DNA from: Pelomicrobium methylotrophicum
GTDB taxonomy: Bacteria; Pseudomonadota; Gammaproteobacteria; Burkholderiales; UBA6910
DNA length: 64,000 nt
Assembly: GCF_008014345.1 (NCBI RefSeq)
Contig: NZ_VPFL01000007.1
Span: 80,203 to 144,202 of the forward strand
Direction of reading: 5' to 3'
The notes beneath the pieces were generated by a model that ran no database searches, had not been told where the DNA came from, and was given only the letters and a program-made list of their open reading frames with translations. The position numbers and the translations under genes are program-made. Positions within the stretch are counted from its first letter, which is position 1, and the number at the start of each line of letters is the position of its first letter. Positions 38,170-48,634 of the stretch are shown here, piece by piece.

Positions 38170-40029
38170 ATGAAAAGAAGGCACTGGTTGGCCGGCCTGG
38201 GCATGCTGGCCGCCGGCACTCCATCCTATGCGGCGCAGGAGGCGCCGGCAAAAGAATATGTGGCTCTGGCGCCGGTGATCGTGACGGCGAGTCGCACCGC
38301 CGAGACCGCCGAAGAGACGCTGGCGTCGGTGACGGTCGTCACGCGCGATGACATCGAGCGCAGCCAGGCGTTGTCCGTGCAGGAGGTGCTGCGGGGACTC
38401 GCCGGGATTTCCATCGCCAACAACGGCGGGCTGGGAAAGAACACCTCCGTGTTCCTGCGGGGTACCGAGTCCGACCACGTGCTGGTGCTGATCGACGGCG
38501 TCAAAGTCGGCTCGGCCACCACGGGCCAGGCGGCGTTCCAGGATCTCCCCGTCGAGCAGATCGAGCGCATCGAAGTGGTGCGCGGGCCCCGTTCCAGCCT
38601 GTACGGGTCGGAGGCCATCGGCGGCGTCATCCAGATCTTCACCCGCCGGGGCGGCGGGCCGCTCACGCCCTTCTTCAGCGTCGGGGCGGGTTCCCACAGC
38701 ACGTCGTCGCTATTCGCTGGACTTTCCGGCGGCGGTGAGCGCAGTTGGTTCCACGTGGGGCTGAGCAACCTGGACACCCAGGGGTTCAACGCGTGCACGG
38801 GTAAGCCATCGCCGGGCGGGGCAGGCTGCTTCACCGTCGAGCCGGATGCCGACGGCTATCGCAACCGGGCCGGGAACGTGAGACTCGGGCACCGCTTCGA
38901 CAACGGCATGGAGGTGGATTTCCACGCCCTGCGCGCCGAAGGGCAGAACGAGTTCGACGGCAGCTTCGTCAACGAGTCCGAGTCGGTGCAACAGGTGATC
39001 GGCGGGCGGTTGAAATTTTCCCCCGTCTCCCCGTGGCAGGTGTCCCTCTCCGCCGGCCAGAGCCGGGACGAGTCGGACAATTTCCTGAACGGTGCGTTTA
39101 AGAGCCGCTTCGATACCCGACGCGACGTGTTCTCGTTGCAGAACGACATCGCCCTCGGCGCGAGCCAGATCGCGACGCTCGGATTCGACCACCAGAACGA
39201 CCGGGTGGACAGCACCACTGCGTACGCCGTGACGTCCCGCCGCAACGAGGGGCTTTTCGCCCAATACCTGGCGCGGCTGGGCGCCCACGACCTGCAGGCC
39301 TCCGCCCGCTACGACGAGAACGAGCAGTTTGGGAGCCAAACCACTGGCAGCGTGGCGTGGGGCTACGAGCTCATCAAGGGCCTGCGATTCACCGCTTCTT
39401 ACGGCACGGCCTTCAAAGCGCCCACGTTCAACGAGCTCTACTTTCCGGGCTTCGGCAATCCGAACCTGCGGCCGGAGGAGTCCCGAAGCGTGGACGTCGG
39501 ATTGGACGGTAAAGCGGCCTCGTGGCGATGGTCTGTCCATGTCTACCAGACCCAGGTCGACAACTTGATCGCTTTTGACGCCGCGACTTTTCTGCCGCAG
39601 AACATCGACCAAGCGCGTATTCGCGGCCTCGAAGGCATCGTCTCGACGCGGATCGGCGGCTGGCGCTTCTCCGCCAATGCCACGCTCTTAGACCCGGAGA
39701 ACCGCAGCCGCGGGCCGAACAACGGAAAGGTCCTGCCACGGCGGGCGGAACAGTCCTTGCGCTTAGACCTGGACCGGTCCATTGACCGGCTCACCCTCGG
39801 CGCCACGGTGGTGGCGGAGGGACGGCGTTTCGACGATCTGGCCAACACCCGCCGTCTGGGCGGCTACGCCACGCTGGACCTGCGGGCCGAGTACCGGCTC
39901 CACAAGGAATGGGCGCTGCAGTTCAAGGTGGGCAACGTGTTCGACAAGGACTATCAGACGGCTGCCTTTTTCCCCCAGGACGGCACTAACATGTTCCTCA
40001 TCTTGCGCTACCGGCCCCAAGGTGGATGA
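38170..40029 (+). CDS. btuB: TonB-dependent vitamin B12 outer-membrane receptor
   Basis: 619 residues; ATG after GGAGGAAAG. Signal peptide ending SYAAQ; TonB-box-like region (APVIVTASRTAE); plug domain with the motif IERIEVVRGPRSSLYGSEAIGG interrupted only by normal spacing; and a 22-strand-type barrel ending LFLILRYRPQGG-like (FLILRYRPQGG). Position after the cobalamin riboswitch identifies the substrate as a corrinoid. No BtuCD inner-membrane transporter is encoded beside it. Confidence 0.92.
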   Translation: MKRRHWLAGLGMLAAGTPSYAAQEAPAKEYVALAPVIVTASRTAETAEETLASVTVVTRDDIERSQALSVQEVLRGLAGISIANNGGLGKNTSVFLRGTESDHVLVLIDGVKVGSATTGQAAFQDLPVEQIERIEVVRGPRSSLYGSEAIGGVIQIFTRRGGGPLTPFFSVGAGSHSTSSLFAGLSGGGERSWFHVGLSNLDTQGFNACTGKPSPGGAGCFTVEPDADGYRNRAGNVRLGHRFDNGMEVDFHALRAEGQNEFDGSFVNESESVQQVIGGRLKFSPVSPWQVSLSAGQSRDESDNFLNGAFKSRFDTRRDVFSLQNDIALGASQIATLGFDHQNDRVDSTTAYAVTSRRNEGLFAQYLARLGAHDLQASARYDENEQFGSQTTGSVAWGYELIKGLRFTASYGTAFKAPTFNELYFPGFGNPNLRPEESRSVDVGLDGKAASWRWSVHVYQTQVDNLIAFDAATFLPQNIDQARIRGLEGIVSTRIGGWRFSANATLLDPENRSRGPNNGKVLPRRAEQSLRLDLDRSIDRLTLGATVVAEGRRFDDLANTRRLGGYATLDLRAEYRLHKEWALQFKVGNVFDKDYQTAAFFPQDGTNMFLILRYRPQGG

Positions 40030-40059
40030 TGGCTTCTGAGCCCCCAGGAGGATTTCATC

Positions 40060-40149
40060 GTGCAGTGCCTTGACCGCCATGCCCCGCTTTTATTAACTGG
40101 CCTACGATGCCACCAGGCACCCCCAGGCCGTCACCCGAGACCGCTGTGA
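40060..40149 (+). CDS. Possible 29-codon leader ORF before cobB
   Basis: A strong ribosome site (CAGGAGG) stands 8 bp before a GTG that opens a 29-codon frame (start VQCLDRHAPLLLTG). Its stop overlaps a GTG (GTGA) in frame with the cobyrinate diamide synthase gene. This would fit a translation-coupling leader. It may equally be a chance frame, and the ribosome site may serve another start. Confidence 0.25.
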   Translation: MQCLDRHAPLLLTGLRCHQAPPGRHPRPL

Positions 40150-41429
40150 TTCGCCACTGCCCCGCGCTCCTGATCAGCGCGCCGGCCTCGGGACAGGGCA
40201 AGACCACGGCCACGGCGGCCCTCGCCCGCCTGCACCGCCAGCGCGGCCGACGGGTGCGGGTGTTCAAGACCGGGCCCGACTTCTTGGATCCCATGATCCT
40301 AGAGCGGGCCTGCGGCGCGCCGGTGTACTCGCTCGACCTGTGGATGGTGGGCGAGGGGGAATGCCGCCGCCGCTTGTTCGAAGCCGCGGGCGAGTCGGAC
40401 CTGATCCTGATCGAGGGCGTGATGGGCCTGTACGACGGCGAGCCCAGCAGCGCTGATCTCGCCATCGCTTTCGGCACGCCGGTGCTGCTGGTGGTGGACG
40501 CTTCCGCCATGGCGCAGACCTTCGGTGCCGTGTGCCATGGTCTTGCCACTTACCGGCAGGGCTTGCGCGTGGCGGGCGTTGTCGCCAACCGGGTCGCTGG
40601 ACCTGGTCACGCCGCGCTGCTGCAGTCAAGCCTGCCGCCGGAACTGGCTTTCCATGGGGCGCTGGCGCGGCGCCACGAGCTGGCGCTGCCAGGCCGGCAC
40701 CTGGGTCTGCTCCAGGCCCAGGAGATCGGCGACCTGGAGGCGCGGCTCGACGCGGCGGCGCAGGCCGTCGCGTCGACCGGGGCGGCGCAGTTGCCCGCCC
40801 CCGTGGCCTTTGCCGAAGCGCCGGACGCGAAGACAGAGCGCCTCCTTGAAGGTGTACGGATCGGCGTCGCCCGGGACGCCGCCTTCTCTTTCCTTTACCC
40901 GGCCAACCTGGACCTGCTGCGCCGGCAGGGCGCGGAGCTCCTCTTCTTCTCACCCCTCGAGGACGAACGGCTGCCGCCGGTGGACAGCGTATGGCTTCCG
41001 GGCGGCTATCCCGAGCTGCACCTTACTCGGCTCGCTGAGAACGAAGGCATGAAGCGGGCGCTGCAGGCGCACCATGCCCAGGGCAAGCCCATCCTTGCCG
41101 AATGCGGGGGCATGTTGTATTTGCTGGAGGCGTTGATCCACGGCGGTCATCGGGCCCCCATGGTGGGCCTCATGCCTGGCGAGGCGGTGATGCAGGACCG
41201 GCTCGCGGCCATCGGGCTGCAGAAGGTGCAGACGCCGGCGGGGGAGGTGCGCGGGCACACCTTTCATCATTCGCGGCTCACGACCCCCCTCGCGCCGTGG
41301 GCGCAAGCTGCCACGCCGCGGGGGGAGGCCGGGGAAGCGGTGTACCGCCTGGGACGACTCATCGCGTCCTACGTGCACTTCTACTTTCCTTCCAACCCAC
41401 GGGCGGTGGCGCAATGGCTGGCGCCGTGA
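40107..41429 (+). CDS. cobB: Cobyrinate a,c-diamide synthase
   Basis: 440 residues from ATG 40107; GTG 40146, which opens directly on the conserved core, is an equally good start. P-loop ISAPASGQGKTTAT, then FKTGPDFLDP and DSVWLPGGYPELH, and a class I glutaminase domain with nucleophile Cys in LAECGGMLYL and a terminal SYVHFYF. The enzyme amidates the a and c side chains of cobyrinic acid with glutamine and ATP. Also called CbiA in the anaerobic route. Confidence 0.93.
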   Translation: MPPGTPRPSPETAVIRHCPALLISAPASGQGKTTATAALARLHRQRGRRVRVFKTGPDFLDPMILERACGAPVYSLDLWMVGEGECRRRLFEAAGESDLILIEGVMGLYDGEPSSADLAIAFGTPVLLVVDASAMAQTFGAVCHGLATYRQGLRVAGVVANRVAGPGHAALLQSSLPPELAFHGALARRHELALPGRHLGLLQAQEIGDLEARLDAAAQAVASTGAAQLPAPVAFAEAPDAKTERLLEGVRIGVARDAAFSFLYPANLDLLRRQGAELLFFSPLEDERLPPVDSVWLPGGYPELHLTRLAENEGMKRALQAHHAQGKPILAECGGMLYLLEALIHGGHRAPMVGLMPGEAVMQDRLAAIGLQKVQTPAGEVRGHTFHHSRLTTPLAPWAQAATPRGEAGEAVYRLGRLIASYVHFYFPSNPRAVAQWLAP

Positions 41430-41442
41430 CGAGCTCTTCTCC

Positions 41443-42306
41443 ATGAGCGAAAAGCGGTTGACCCTCGAGCAAACGCACCCGCATGCGCCGGTCGCTGATC
41501 CGGTTCTGCAGCGGCTGCCGAGCCGCATCGTGTGCATGACCGAGGAGACGACCGAAACCCTCTATCTTCTGGGCGAGGAGCACCGCATCGTCGGCATCTC
41601 CGGCTTCACGGTGCGCCCGGCGCGGGCCCGCAAAGAGAAGCCCAAGGTGTCGGCCTTCACCAGCGCCAAGATCGACAAGATCCTCGCCTTGGAGCCGGAT
41701 TTGGTGCTCGGCTTCTCCGACTTGCAGGCCGACATCGCCGCGGCGCTGATCCGCCGCGGGGTCAACGTCTGTATCTTCAACCAGCGCTCGGTCGGCGAGA
41801 TCCTGTCGATGATTGCCACGGTGGGCATGTTGGTGGGCGCCCGCGAAAAGACCGCTGCCTTGTTGGCGCGGCTGGAGGCCGGCATCGAGGAGGTCCGGCG
41901 GCAGGCGGCCGCGCTTGCGTGCCGTCCACGCGTTTATTTCGAGGAATGGGACAGCCCCCAGATCTCGGGCATCCGCTGGGTGTCGGAACTGATCGAGATC
42001 GCGGGCGGCATCGACTGCTTTCCCGAGCTCGCCCGACGTCCCCTGGCCAAGGACCGGGTGATTGCCGATCCCCTGGAAGTGCCGCGGCGTTCGCCTGACG
42101 TGATCGTCGGCTCCTGGTGCGGAAAGAAATTCCGGCCCGAACAGGTGGCGGCGCGCCCGGGATGGCAGGACATCCCCGCCGTGAGGGGCGGCCATCTCTA
42201 CGAGATCAAGTCGGCGGACATCCTGCAGCCGGGACCGGCGGCGCTCACCGACGGCCTGCGCCAGCTCCACGCCATCGTCCGTCGATGGACGGGGACCGTG
42301 AAATGA
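41443..42306 (+). CDS. BtuF-like cobalamin-binding protein without signal peptide
   Basis: 287 residues with the periplasmic-binding-protein fold of BtuF (RIVCMTEETTETLYLLGEEHRIVGI, LEPDLVLGFSDLQAD, VYFEEWDSP). The N-terminus (SEKRLTLEQTHPHAP) is not a signal peptide, and no upstream extension offers one. It is thus probably cytoplasmic, unlike the second BtuF homologue encoded at 45.5 kb. It overlaps bluB (ATGA). It may bind or shuttle a corrinoid intermediate. Confidence 0.75.
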   Translation: MSEKRLTLEQTHPHAPVADPVLQRLPSRIVCMTEETTETLYLLGEEHRIVGISGFTVRPARARKEKPKVSAFTSAKIDKILALEPDLVLGFSDLQADIAAALIRRGVNVCIFNQRSVGEILSMIATVGMLVGAREKTAALLARLEAGIEEVRRQAAALACRPRVYFEEWDSPQISGIRWVSELIEIAGGIDCFPELARRPLAKDRVIADPLEVPRRSPDVIVGSWCGKKFRPEQVAARPGWQDIPAVRGGHLYEIKSADILQPGPAALTDGLRQLHAIVRRWTGTVK

Positions 42307-42986
42307 AGGATGGGCGTCATCGTTACAGCGATGCCGAGATCGCTGCCGTCTATCGGGTCATCGCCGAGCGACGGGATGTGCGTCACTTCCTTCCCGATCC
42401 TTTGGACCCACAGCTCCTGGCACGGCTGTTGGCGGCAGCGCACTTCGCCCCGAGCGTGGGTTTCATGCAGCCGTGGCGATTTGTCCGCATCACCGACGGG
42501 AGACTGCGGGCTGAGATTCACCGCCTGGTGGAGGAGGAGCGCAGGCGTACCGCCGAGGCTCTGGGGGAGCGGGGCGACGAATTCATGCGGCTCAAGGTGG
42601 AAGGCGTGCGCGAGTGCGGCGAGCTGCTGGTGGTGGCGTTGATGGAGGGGCGCGAGAGCCATGTGTTCGGGCGCCGTACCTTGCCGGAAATGGACCTGTG
42701 TTCGGTCGCCTGCGCGATCCAGAACTTCTGGCTGGCGGCGCGCGCCGAGGGCGTCGGCGTGGGCTGGGTCTCGCTGTTCGATCCCGACGCCCTCGCTCGG
42801 TTGCTCGCGATGCCGGAAGGAAGCAGGCCGGTGGCGATCCTGTGCGTAGGGCACGTGGCGGCGTTCTACGACCGGCCCATGCTGGAGCAGGTGGGCTGGG
42901 CCCAGCGCTTGCGGCTTAAGGAGCTCGTCTACGAAAACGCCTGGGGGCAGAAAAGCTGCCTCGGTTCCAGTGGAGACTGTCCGTGA
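42303..42986 (+). CDS. bluB: 5,6-dimethylbenzimidazole synthase BluB
   Basis: 227 residues; start overlaps the previous stop. Nitroreductase-like fold with the BluB signatures RRDVRHFLPDP, FAPSVGFMQPWRF, LMEGRESHVFGRRTLPEMD and GVGWVSLFDP. BluB breaks down reduced FMN with O2 to make the lower ligand of B12. This shows the organism makes true cobalamin under oxic conditions. Confidence 0.93.
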   Translation: MKDGRHRYSDAEIAAVYRVIAERRDVRHFLPDPLDPQLLARLLAAAHFAPSVGFMQPWRFVRITDGRLRAEIHRLVEEERRRTAEALGERGDEFMRLKVEGVRECGELLVVALMEGRESHVFGRRTLPEMDLCSVACAIQNFWLAARAEGVGVGWVSLFDPDALARLLAMPEGSRPVAILCVGHVAAFYDRPMLEQVGWAQRLRLKELVYENAWGQKSCLGSSGDCP

Positions 42987-43600
42987 GCGCTGCCCGCGAA
43001 AAACCGGCGCTCGATGAGCGCCACCGCCAGCGCATGGCGCGCAAGAAGGCAGTGGTGGACGCGAAGATCGCGAGCGCCCGCGACGACCGGGGCGTCATCG
43101 TGGTCGCGACGGGCAACGGCAAGGGCAAATCGAGCTCGGGCTTCGGCATGGTGGCCCGGGCGCTGGGCCACGGCATGCGGGTCGGCATCGTGCAGTTCGT
43201 GAAGGGCCGCATCGCCACCGGCGAAGAGGCCTTCTTCCGCCGCTTCCCGGAAGTGGATTATCACGTGATGGGGGAAGGGTATACCTGGGAAACCCAGGAC
43301 CGCGAGCGGGATACCCGCGCCGCCCGGGCCGCGTGGGAGAAGGCCCGGGCGATGCTCGAGGACGCGTCGTACCAGCTCGTGCTGCTGGACGAGCTCAACA
43401 TCGTGCTCAAGCACGGCTACCTGTCGGTGGAAGAGGTGATCGCGGCGCTCAAAGCGCGGCCCCCCCTGCAGCACGTGGTTATCACGGGGCGGGCGGCAAA
43501 ACCGGCGCTCATCGCGGTGGCCGACACGGTCACCGAGATGCGGTCGGTCAAGCATGCCTTCGAGGCAGGCGTTCGGGCACAGAAGGGGATCGAGCTGTGA
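42983..43600 (+). CDS. cobO: Cob(I)yrinic acid a,c-diamide adenosyltransferase
   Basis: 205 residues from a GTG that overlaps the bluB stop (GTGA). P-loop [16 protein letters not shown] and [16 protein letters not shown] with [14 protein letters not shown] are the CobO/BtuR/CobA-type signatures. It moves the adenosyl group of ATP onto cobalt in its reduced state. The N-terminal basic helix ([16 protein letters not shown]) is usual for the family. Confidence 0.94.
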   Translation: MSAAREKPALDERHRQRMARKKAVVDAKIASARDDRGVIVVATGNGKGKSSSGFGMVARALGHGMRVGIVQFVKGRIATGEEAFFRRFPEVDYHVMGEGYTWETQDRERDTRAARAAWEKARAMLEDASYQLVLLDELNIVLKHGYLSVEEVIAALKARPPLQHVVITGRAAKPALIAVADTVTEMRSVKHAFEAGVRAQKGIEL

Positions 43601-44520
43601 TGCACACCGCCCTCGTTGCCCTGGTGGCCGTATGGCTGGACCGCCTGCTGGGAGAGCCGCAGCGCTTGCATCCGCTGGTGGGTTTCGGGCGGCTCGCGGG
43701 CGGCATTGAGCGTGCCTTCTATGGAGGCGGGGAACTGACTCCCCGAGCCCGCCGGTGGCGCGGCGTGACGGCGCTGGCGCTGGCGGTCTTGCCGTTTGTG
43801 GCCGGGGCATGGGCGGTCGTGCAAACGCCCCTCGTCGGCGTGGCGGCGGAGGTGGCGCTGGTGTACCTCGCCCTGGGCGGGAGAAGCCTGGAGGAGCATG
43901 CCCGGCGCGTGGCGGAGGCGCTCGAGGCGGGCGCGCTGGAAGAGGCGCGCCGGCGGGTCGGGGACATGGTGAGCCGGGACACGGAGGCGATGGAGCCCGA
44001 GGACGTGGCGCGGGCGGCGGTGGAGTCGGTGCTGGAGAATGGCAACGACGCCGTCTTCGGGACGCTGTTCTGGTACCTGCTCGCGGGCGCACCTGGGGTG
44101 ATGCTCTATCGCCTGTCGAATACCCTGGACGCCATGTGGGGCTACCGCACGCCGCGATATCTTCATTTCGGTTGGGCGGCGGCGCGGCTGGACGATGCGC
44201 TCAATTACCTCCCGGCCCGCTTGACGGCCCTCACCTACGCCCTGCTCGGCCGCTTCGAGGCTGCGCTGCGCTGTTGGCGGGCGCAGGGTGCGGCATGGGA
44301 GAGCGCGAACGCCGGCCCCGTCATGGCGGCGGGCGCGGGCGCTCTGGGGGTGAGGCTGGGTGGGCCTGCGGTCTACCACGGGGCGCTGAAAGCCCGCCCG
44401 GCCCTGGGCGAGGGCCGCACGCCCCGGGCGACGGACATCGCCCGCGCGACGGCCCTGGTCAGGCGCGGCACCTGGCTGTGGCTGGGCGTATTCATGACGG
44501 GAGCATTGATCGGTGCTTGA
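43600..44520 (+). CDS. cbiB: Adenosylcobinamide-phosphate synthase CbiB/CobD
   Basis: 306 residues; ATG overlaps the cobO stop. Polytopic membrane protein with the family motifs [69 protein letters not shown] and the later [18 protein letters not shown]. It attaches (R)-1-amino-2-propanol (or its phosphate) to adenosylcobyrate. The following decarboxylase makes that side chain and overlaps it by 8 bp. Confidence 0.93.
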   Translation: MHTALVALVAVWLDRLLGEPQRLHPLVGFGRLAGGIERAFYGGGELTPRARRWRGVTALALAVLPFVAGAWAVVQTPLVGVAAEVALVYLALGGRSLEEHARRVAEALEAGALEEARRRVGDMVSRDTEAMEPEDVARAAVESVLENGNDAVFGTLFWYLLAGAPGVMLYRLSNTLDAMWGYRTPRYLHFGWAAARLDDALNYLPARLTALTYALLGRFEAALRCWRAQGAAWESANAGPVMAAGAGALGVRLGGPAVYHGALKARPALGEGRTPRATDIARATALVRRGTWLWLGVFMTGALIGA

Positions 44521-45526
44521 GCACGGCGGCCTGCTGCGCCGGGCGGCGCAACGCTACGGCATTTCCCTGGAGCGGTGGATCGACCTCTCCACCGGCATCA
44601 ACCCGCACGGGTGGCCGGTATCCGCCGTGCCGGCAGAGCGGTGGCTGCGGCTACCGGAGACGGGCGATGGGCTCGAAGCGGCCGCGGGTGCCTACTACGG
44701 CGCATCCTCGCTGCTGGCGGTGCCTGGCACCCAGGCCGCGATCCAGGCGCTGCCCCGGCTGCGGCCGCCGGGGCGCGTCGCGGTGCTGGAGCCGGGCTAT
44801 GACGAGCATCGACGGGCGTGGCAAGCAGCGGGCCACGCCGTGATCGGCGTCTGCGCGAACCGCTTGCGGGCCGGTTTACCCGCGGTGGACGTCCTGGTGC
44901 TCGCGAACCCCAACAATCCCACCGGCGAGCGCTTCGACCGCGATGAGCTCACGCGCTGGCGGGAGGAGCTCGCGGCCCGCGGTGGCTGGTTGGTGGTGGA
45001 CGAGGCGTTCATGGATGCGACACCGGGGGAAAGCCTGGCGCCCGCGACCGGCGCACCGGGGCTCGTCCTCCTGCGCTCGGTGGGCAAGTTCTTCGGGCTT
45101 GCGGGTATCCGGGTGGGCTTCGTGCTGGCAGCACCCGCGTTGCTGGCACGGCTCGAGGAGGCCATGGGGCCCTGGGCGGTCGCCAATGTGTCCAGGTACG
45201 TCGCAGCGTCGGCGCTGGCTGACATCCCCTGGCAGCGCGAGATGCGCCGCCTGCTCCTGCTGGAGAGCGCGCGCCTGGCCGGGCTGCTCGCCGGCGCGAA
45301 TCTTCGGCCTGACGGCGGCACCGCGCTGTTCCAATGGGTCAAGACGCCCCACGCCGCCCTGGCGCATGACTTCCTCGCCCGGCGGGGAATCCTCACGCGG
45401 TTGTTCGCGGCGCCGCCGGCTCTGCGCTTTGGGCTTCCGGCCGGGGCCGAACAATGGGAACGCCTGGCCGGAGCGCTGAACGAATGGGAGCGCTCGATGC
45501 GCTCGCCCGAGCGGGCGATGGGATGA
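44513..45526 (+). CDS. cobD: Threonine-phosphate decarboxylase-type PLP enzyme
   Basis: 337 residues from GTG 44513 inside the end of cbiB. Fold-type I aminotransferase fold with the N-terminal [36 protein letters not shown] and the PLP lysine in [17 protein letters not shown]. This matches L-threonine-O-3-phosphate decarboxylase (CobD in Salmonella, CobC in Pseudomonas), which makes aminopropanol phosphate. Confidence 0.92.
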   Translation: MLEHGGLLRRAAQRYGISLERWIDLSTGINPHGWPVSAVPAERWLRLPETGDGLEAAAGAYYGASSLLAVPGTQAAIQALPRLRPPGRVAVLEPGYDEHRRAWQAAGHAVIGVCANRLRAGLPAVDVLVLANPNNPTGERFDRDELTRWREELAARGGWLVVDEAFMDATPGESLAPATGAPGLVLLRSVGKFFGLAGIRVGFVLAAPALLARLEEAMGPWAVANVSRYVAASALADIPWQREMRRLLLLESARLAGLLAGANLRPDGGTALFQWVKTPHAALAHDFLARRGILTRLFAAPPALRFGLPAGAEQWERLAGALNEWERSMRSPERAMG

Positions 45527-46443
45527 AGGCGGCGGCGGTGGGCATGGGCGTGCGCTGGTGCGCAGCGCTTTTTCTTCTGGGCATCGTGGCCACGAGCCAT
45601 GCCGAGCTCGTGGTGCGCGATGACCTGGGCAACGAGGTGCGGCTCGCGGCCGAAGCGCGGCGCATCGTGAGCCTGGCGCCCCACGCGACAGAGCTGCTGT
45701 TCGCAGCCGGCGCCGGGCGCTCCGTAGTGGGGGCGGTGCAATGGAGCGATTACCCCCCGGAGGCGAAGAAGATTCCCCGTGTGGGCAGCTATGTTTCCCT
45801 GGACCCGGAACGCATCGCGGCGCTTGCGCCCGACTTGGTGGTGGGCTGGGCGAGCGGCAACAACCCGCGGGTGCTGGAGAAGCTGCGAGCCTTGGGCCTG
45901 ACGCTTTACGTGAGCGAAATCCGTTCCCTGGAGCAGGTGGCAACCGCCCTCGAACGCCTGGGAACCTTGGCCGGGACAGAGGCGCAGGCGAGGAAGGCGG
46001 CGGATGCTTTTCGCGACCGCTGGCGGCGGATCCGCTCTCGGTACGCAGACAAGCCCAGGGTGTCGGTCTTTTACCAGATCTGGCATAAGCCGTTCATGAC
46101 GGTGAACGGCGAGCACCTCATCAGTCGCGTGATCGAGCTGTGCGGAGGGCGCAACGTCTTCGACGCCGCTCCCACGCTGACGCCGGTGCTCAACGTGGAG
46201 GCGGTGCTCGCGGCGAATCCCCAGGTGATCGTGGCCGGTGGCATGGGAGAGGCGTACCCGGAATGGCTGGAGAATTGGCGTCGCTGGCCCCAACTGGAGG
46301 CGGTGAAAAACGGGCATCTCGTCTTTGTGCCCTCAGACCTGCTGCAGCGGCCTGCGCCGCGTATCCTCGATGGCGCCGAGCGGCTGTGCGAGGCGCTCGA
46401 TGCGGTTCGCACGCGCATGGCCCAAGCGCGACGGGGGCCGTGA
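45523..46443 (+). CDS. btuF: Periplasmic cobalamin-binding protein BtuF
   Basis: 306 residues; ATG overlaps the preceding stop. The signal peptide (about residues 1-28, ending SHA) is clear. Then a BtuF/helical-backbone PBP fold: [65 protein letters not shown]. It captures B12 in the periplasm for an ABC importer. The importer (BtuCD) is not in the window. Contrast with the signal-less homologue at 41.4 kb. Confidence 0.9.
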   Translation: MKAAAVGMGVRWCAALFLLGIVATSHAELVVRDDLGNEVRLAAEARRIVSLAPHATELLFAAGAGRSVVGAVQWSDYPPEAKKIPRVGSYVSLDPERIAALAPDLVVGWASGNNPRVLEKLRALGLTLYVSEIRSLEQVATALERLGTLAGTEAQARKAADAFRDRWRRIRSRYADKPRVSVFYQIWHKPFMTVNGEHLISRVIELCGGRNVFDAAPTLTPVLNVEAVLAANPQVIVAGGMGEAYPEWLENWRRWPQLEAVKNGHLVFVPSDLLQRPAPRILDGAERLCEALDAVRTRMAQARRGP

Positions 46444-46549
46444 GTCTGGGCAGGGGGATGTCTTTTCTTCCGCACCTTGCGGCTGGAATTTGTATGAGCG
46501 CCGTTCGCTTTGGCAGGGGCGGCGGCATTCTCGCGAGGGGAGGGGTGCC

Positions 46550-48043
46550 GTGGCGTGTGCGCTGATGGTTCAGGGGACGACCTCGGACGCGGGCAAGAGC
46601 ACGCTCGTGGCGGGGTTGTGCCGGGTGTTGGCCCGGCGTGGGGTGCGGGTGGCGCCGTTCAAGCCCCAGAACATGGCGTTGAACAGCGCGGTCGCCATCG
46701 ATGGGGGCGAGATCGGCCGCGCCCAGGCGGTGCAGGCCCAGGCGGCCGGTATCGCCCCGACCACGGATATGAACCCGGTGCTGCTCAAGCCCAACACCGA
46801 TGTGGGCGCGCAGGTGATCATCCAGGGGCGCGTGGTGGGCACCATGAATGCCCGCGACTATTCAGCATACAAGCGTCGGGCGCGGGAGGCGGTGCTCGAG
46901 TCGTTCCATCGTCTTGCCGCCCAGTACGAGGTCGTGTTGGTGGAAGGCGCAGGCAGTCCGGCTGAGATCAACTTGCGCGAGAACGACATCGCGAACATGG
47001 GCTTCGCCGAGGCGGTGAACTGCCCGGTGCTCCTCATCGCCGACATCGACCGGGGCGGCGTGTTCGCCCACCTGGTGGGAACGCTGGCGCTGCTCTCGCC
47101 CACGGAGCGGGCGCGGGTCAAGGGTTTCGTGATCAACCGCTTCCGGGGCGACTTCGGGTTACTCGTGCCTGGCATCGATTGGCTGGAGCGCCGCACGCGG
47201 CGCCCGGTGCTGGGCGTGCTCCCCTACCTCCATGGGCTGCACCTCGAGGCGGAGGACGCCGTCAACATCCAACAGGGCGCCAAGACCGATCGCGCGTTAC
47301 GGGTGGTGGTGCCCGTGCTTCCCCGCATCAGCAATCACACTGACTTCGATCCCTTGCGCCTGCATCCCCAGGTGCAGGTGCGCTTCACGGGTCCCGGCGA
47401 AGCGGTACCGCCGGCGGATTTGATCATACTGCCGGGCAGCAAGAGCGTGCGCTCGGACCTCGGCTGGTTGCGGGCCCACGGCTGGGAGGCGGCGATCCGG
47501 CGACACCTGCGCTATGGCGGCAAGCTCATCGGCATCTGCGGCGGCTTTCAGATGCTGGGCCGCGAGGTCTCCGATCCCCTCGGTCTAGAGGGTCCGCCCG
47601 GCACGAGCCCGGGGCTCGCGCTGCTTGACATGGTGACGGTGCTCGAGCCGGAGAAGCAGCTGGCTAACGTCAGCGGGGTCCTGGCCTTCGGCGATGCGCC
47701 TGTGGCCGGCTACGAAATCCACTGCGGCGTGAGCCGCGGCGCGGCCCTCGCGCGGCCGCTGGTGCGTCTGGACGGCCGTCATGACGGCGCCATCTCAGAA
47801 GACGGCCAGATTCTCGGCACTTACCTCCACGGCCTGTTCGAGTCGCAACCTGCCTGCGACGCGCTGCTCGAATGGGCCGGCCTCGCCGCGCCGCGGACAC
47901 CGGACTACCATGCCCTGCGGGAGGCCGCCCTCGACCGGCTGGCGGACGCATGCGAAGAACACCTGGACATGGCCCGCATTCTGGCGATCCTCGATGAAGG
48001 CCTGGGCGCGGGCACTCCGACAGCGGTCGAGGCGGTGGAATGA
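46550..48043 (+). CDS. cobQ: Cobyric acid synthase
   Basis: 497 residues. GTG 46550 is preceded by GGGAGGGGTGCC; ATG 46565 is also possible. N-terminal P-loop domain ([54 protein letters not shown]) and a C-terminal glutaminase domain with Cys in [12 protein letters not shown] and the terminal [10 protein letters not shown]. It amidates the b, d, e and g side chains of adenosylcobyrinate a,c-diamide. Stop overlaps cobU. Confidence 0.94.
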   Translation: MACALMVQGTTSDAGKSTLVAGLCRVLARRGVRVAPFKPQNMALNSAVAIDGGEIGRAQAVQAQAAGIAPTTDMNPVLLKPNTDVGAQVIIQGRVVGTMNARDYSAYKRRAREAVLESFHRLAAQYEVVLVEGAGSPAEINLRENDIANMGFAEAVNCPVLLIADIDRGGVFAHLVGTLALLSPTERARVKGFVINRFRGDFGLLVPGIDWLERRTRRPVLGVLPYLHGLHLEAEDAVNIQQGAKTDRALRVVVPVLPRISNHTDFDPLRLHPQVQVRFTGPGEAVPPADLIILPGSKSVRSDLGWLRAHGWEAAIRRHLRYGGKLIGICGGFQMLGREVSDPLGLEGPPGTSPGLALLDMVTVLEPEKQLANVSGVLAFGDAPVAGYEIHCGVSRGAALARPLVRLDGRHDGAISEDGQILGTYLHGLFESQPACDALLEWAGLAAPRTPDYHALREAALDRLADACEEHLDMARILAILDEGLGAGTPTAVEAVE

Positions 48044-48561
48044 AGACCCTCATCCTCGGCGGCGTGCGCTCGGGCAAGAGCCGGCTCGCGGAGAGGCTGG
48101 CACGCGAAAGCGGTCTTGAAGTGGTCTACATCGCGACTGCCGTGGCTGGCGATGAGGAGATGCGCCGGCGTATCGATGCCCACCGCCGGCGACGCCCGGC
48201 CCATTGGACCACCGTAGAGGAGCCGGTACGGCTCGCCGGCGCTCTGTCAGCTTACGCCCGCCACGACCGCTGCCTGCTGGTGGAATGTCTGACGCTGTGG
48301 CTTTCCAATCTGCTGTGCGATGCGGGCGCAGAAACCCTCCCCCGCGAGCGCGATGCGTTGCTGGCCGCGTTGCCGGGGCTTGCGGGCCAGGTGATTTTCG
48401 TCAGCAATGAGGTGGGCCTGGGCGTGATCCCTGCCGCTTTTCTGTCGCGGCGCTATTGCGACGAGGCCGGCGCGTTGCACCAGCGGCTGGCCGCCCTCTG
48501 CGACCGGGTGATCCTCACCGTGGCCGGCTTGCCCTGGGCGCTAAAAGGGGCGGCGCCGTGA
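48040..48561 (+). CDS. cobU: Adenosylcobinamide kinase/guanylyltransferase
   Basis: 173 residues; start overlaps cobQ. P-loop [15 protein letters not shown], then [32 protein letters not shown] and [13 protein letters not shown]. The protein phosphorylates adenosylcobinamide and then makes the GDP-activated form for nucleotide-loop assembly. Called CobP in the aerobic pathway. Length is normal (~175-185 aa). Confidence 0.94.
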   Translation: MKTLILGGVRSGKSRLAERLARESGLEVVYIATAVAGDEEMRRRIDAHRRRRPAHWTTVEEPVRLAGALSAYARHDRCLLVECLTLWLSNLLCDAGAETLPRERDALLAALPGLAGQVIFVSNEVGLGVIPAAFLSRRYCDEAGALHQRLAALCDRVILTVAGLPWALKGAAP

Positions 48562-48634
48562 GGAGCACACCGGGGTCTCGCCGCGGTGGAGACGCGATCT
48601 TGCGCGGGGACTATCTTTGACGATGGGTGAATGC

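Noticed and set aside
44797..46317. 506-codon open frame on the minus strand
   Set aside because: Complementary to the cobD and btuF genes, with no start context or motifs.
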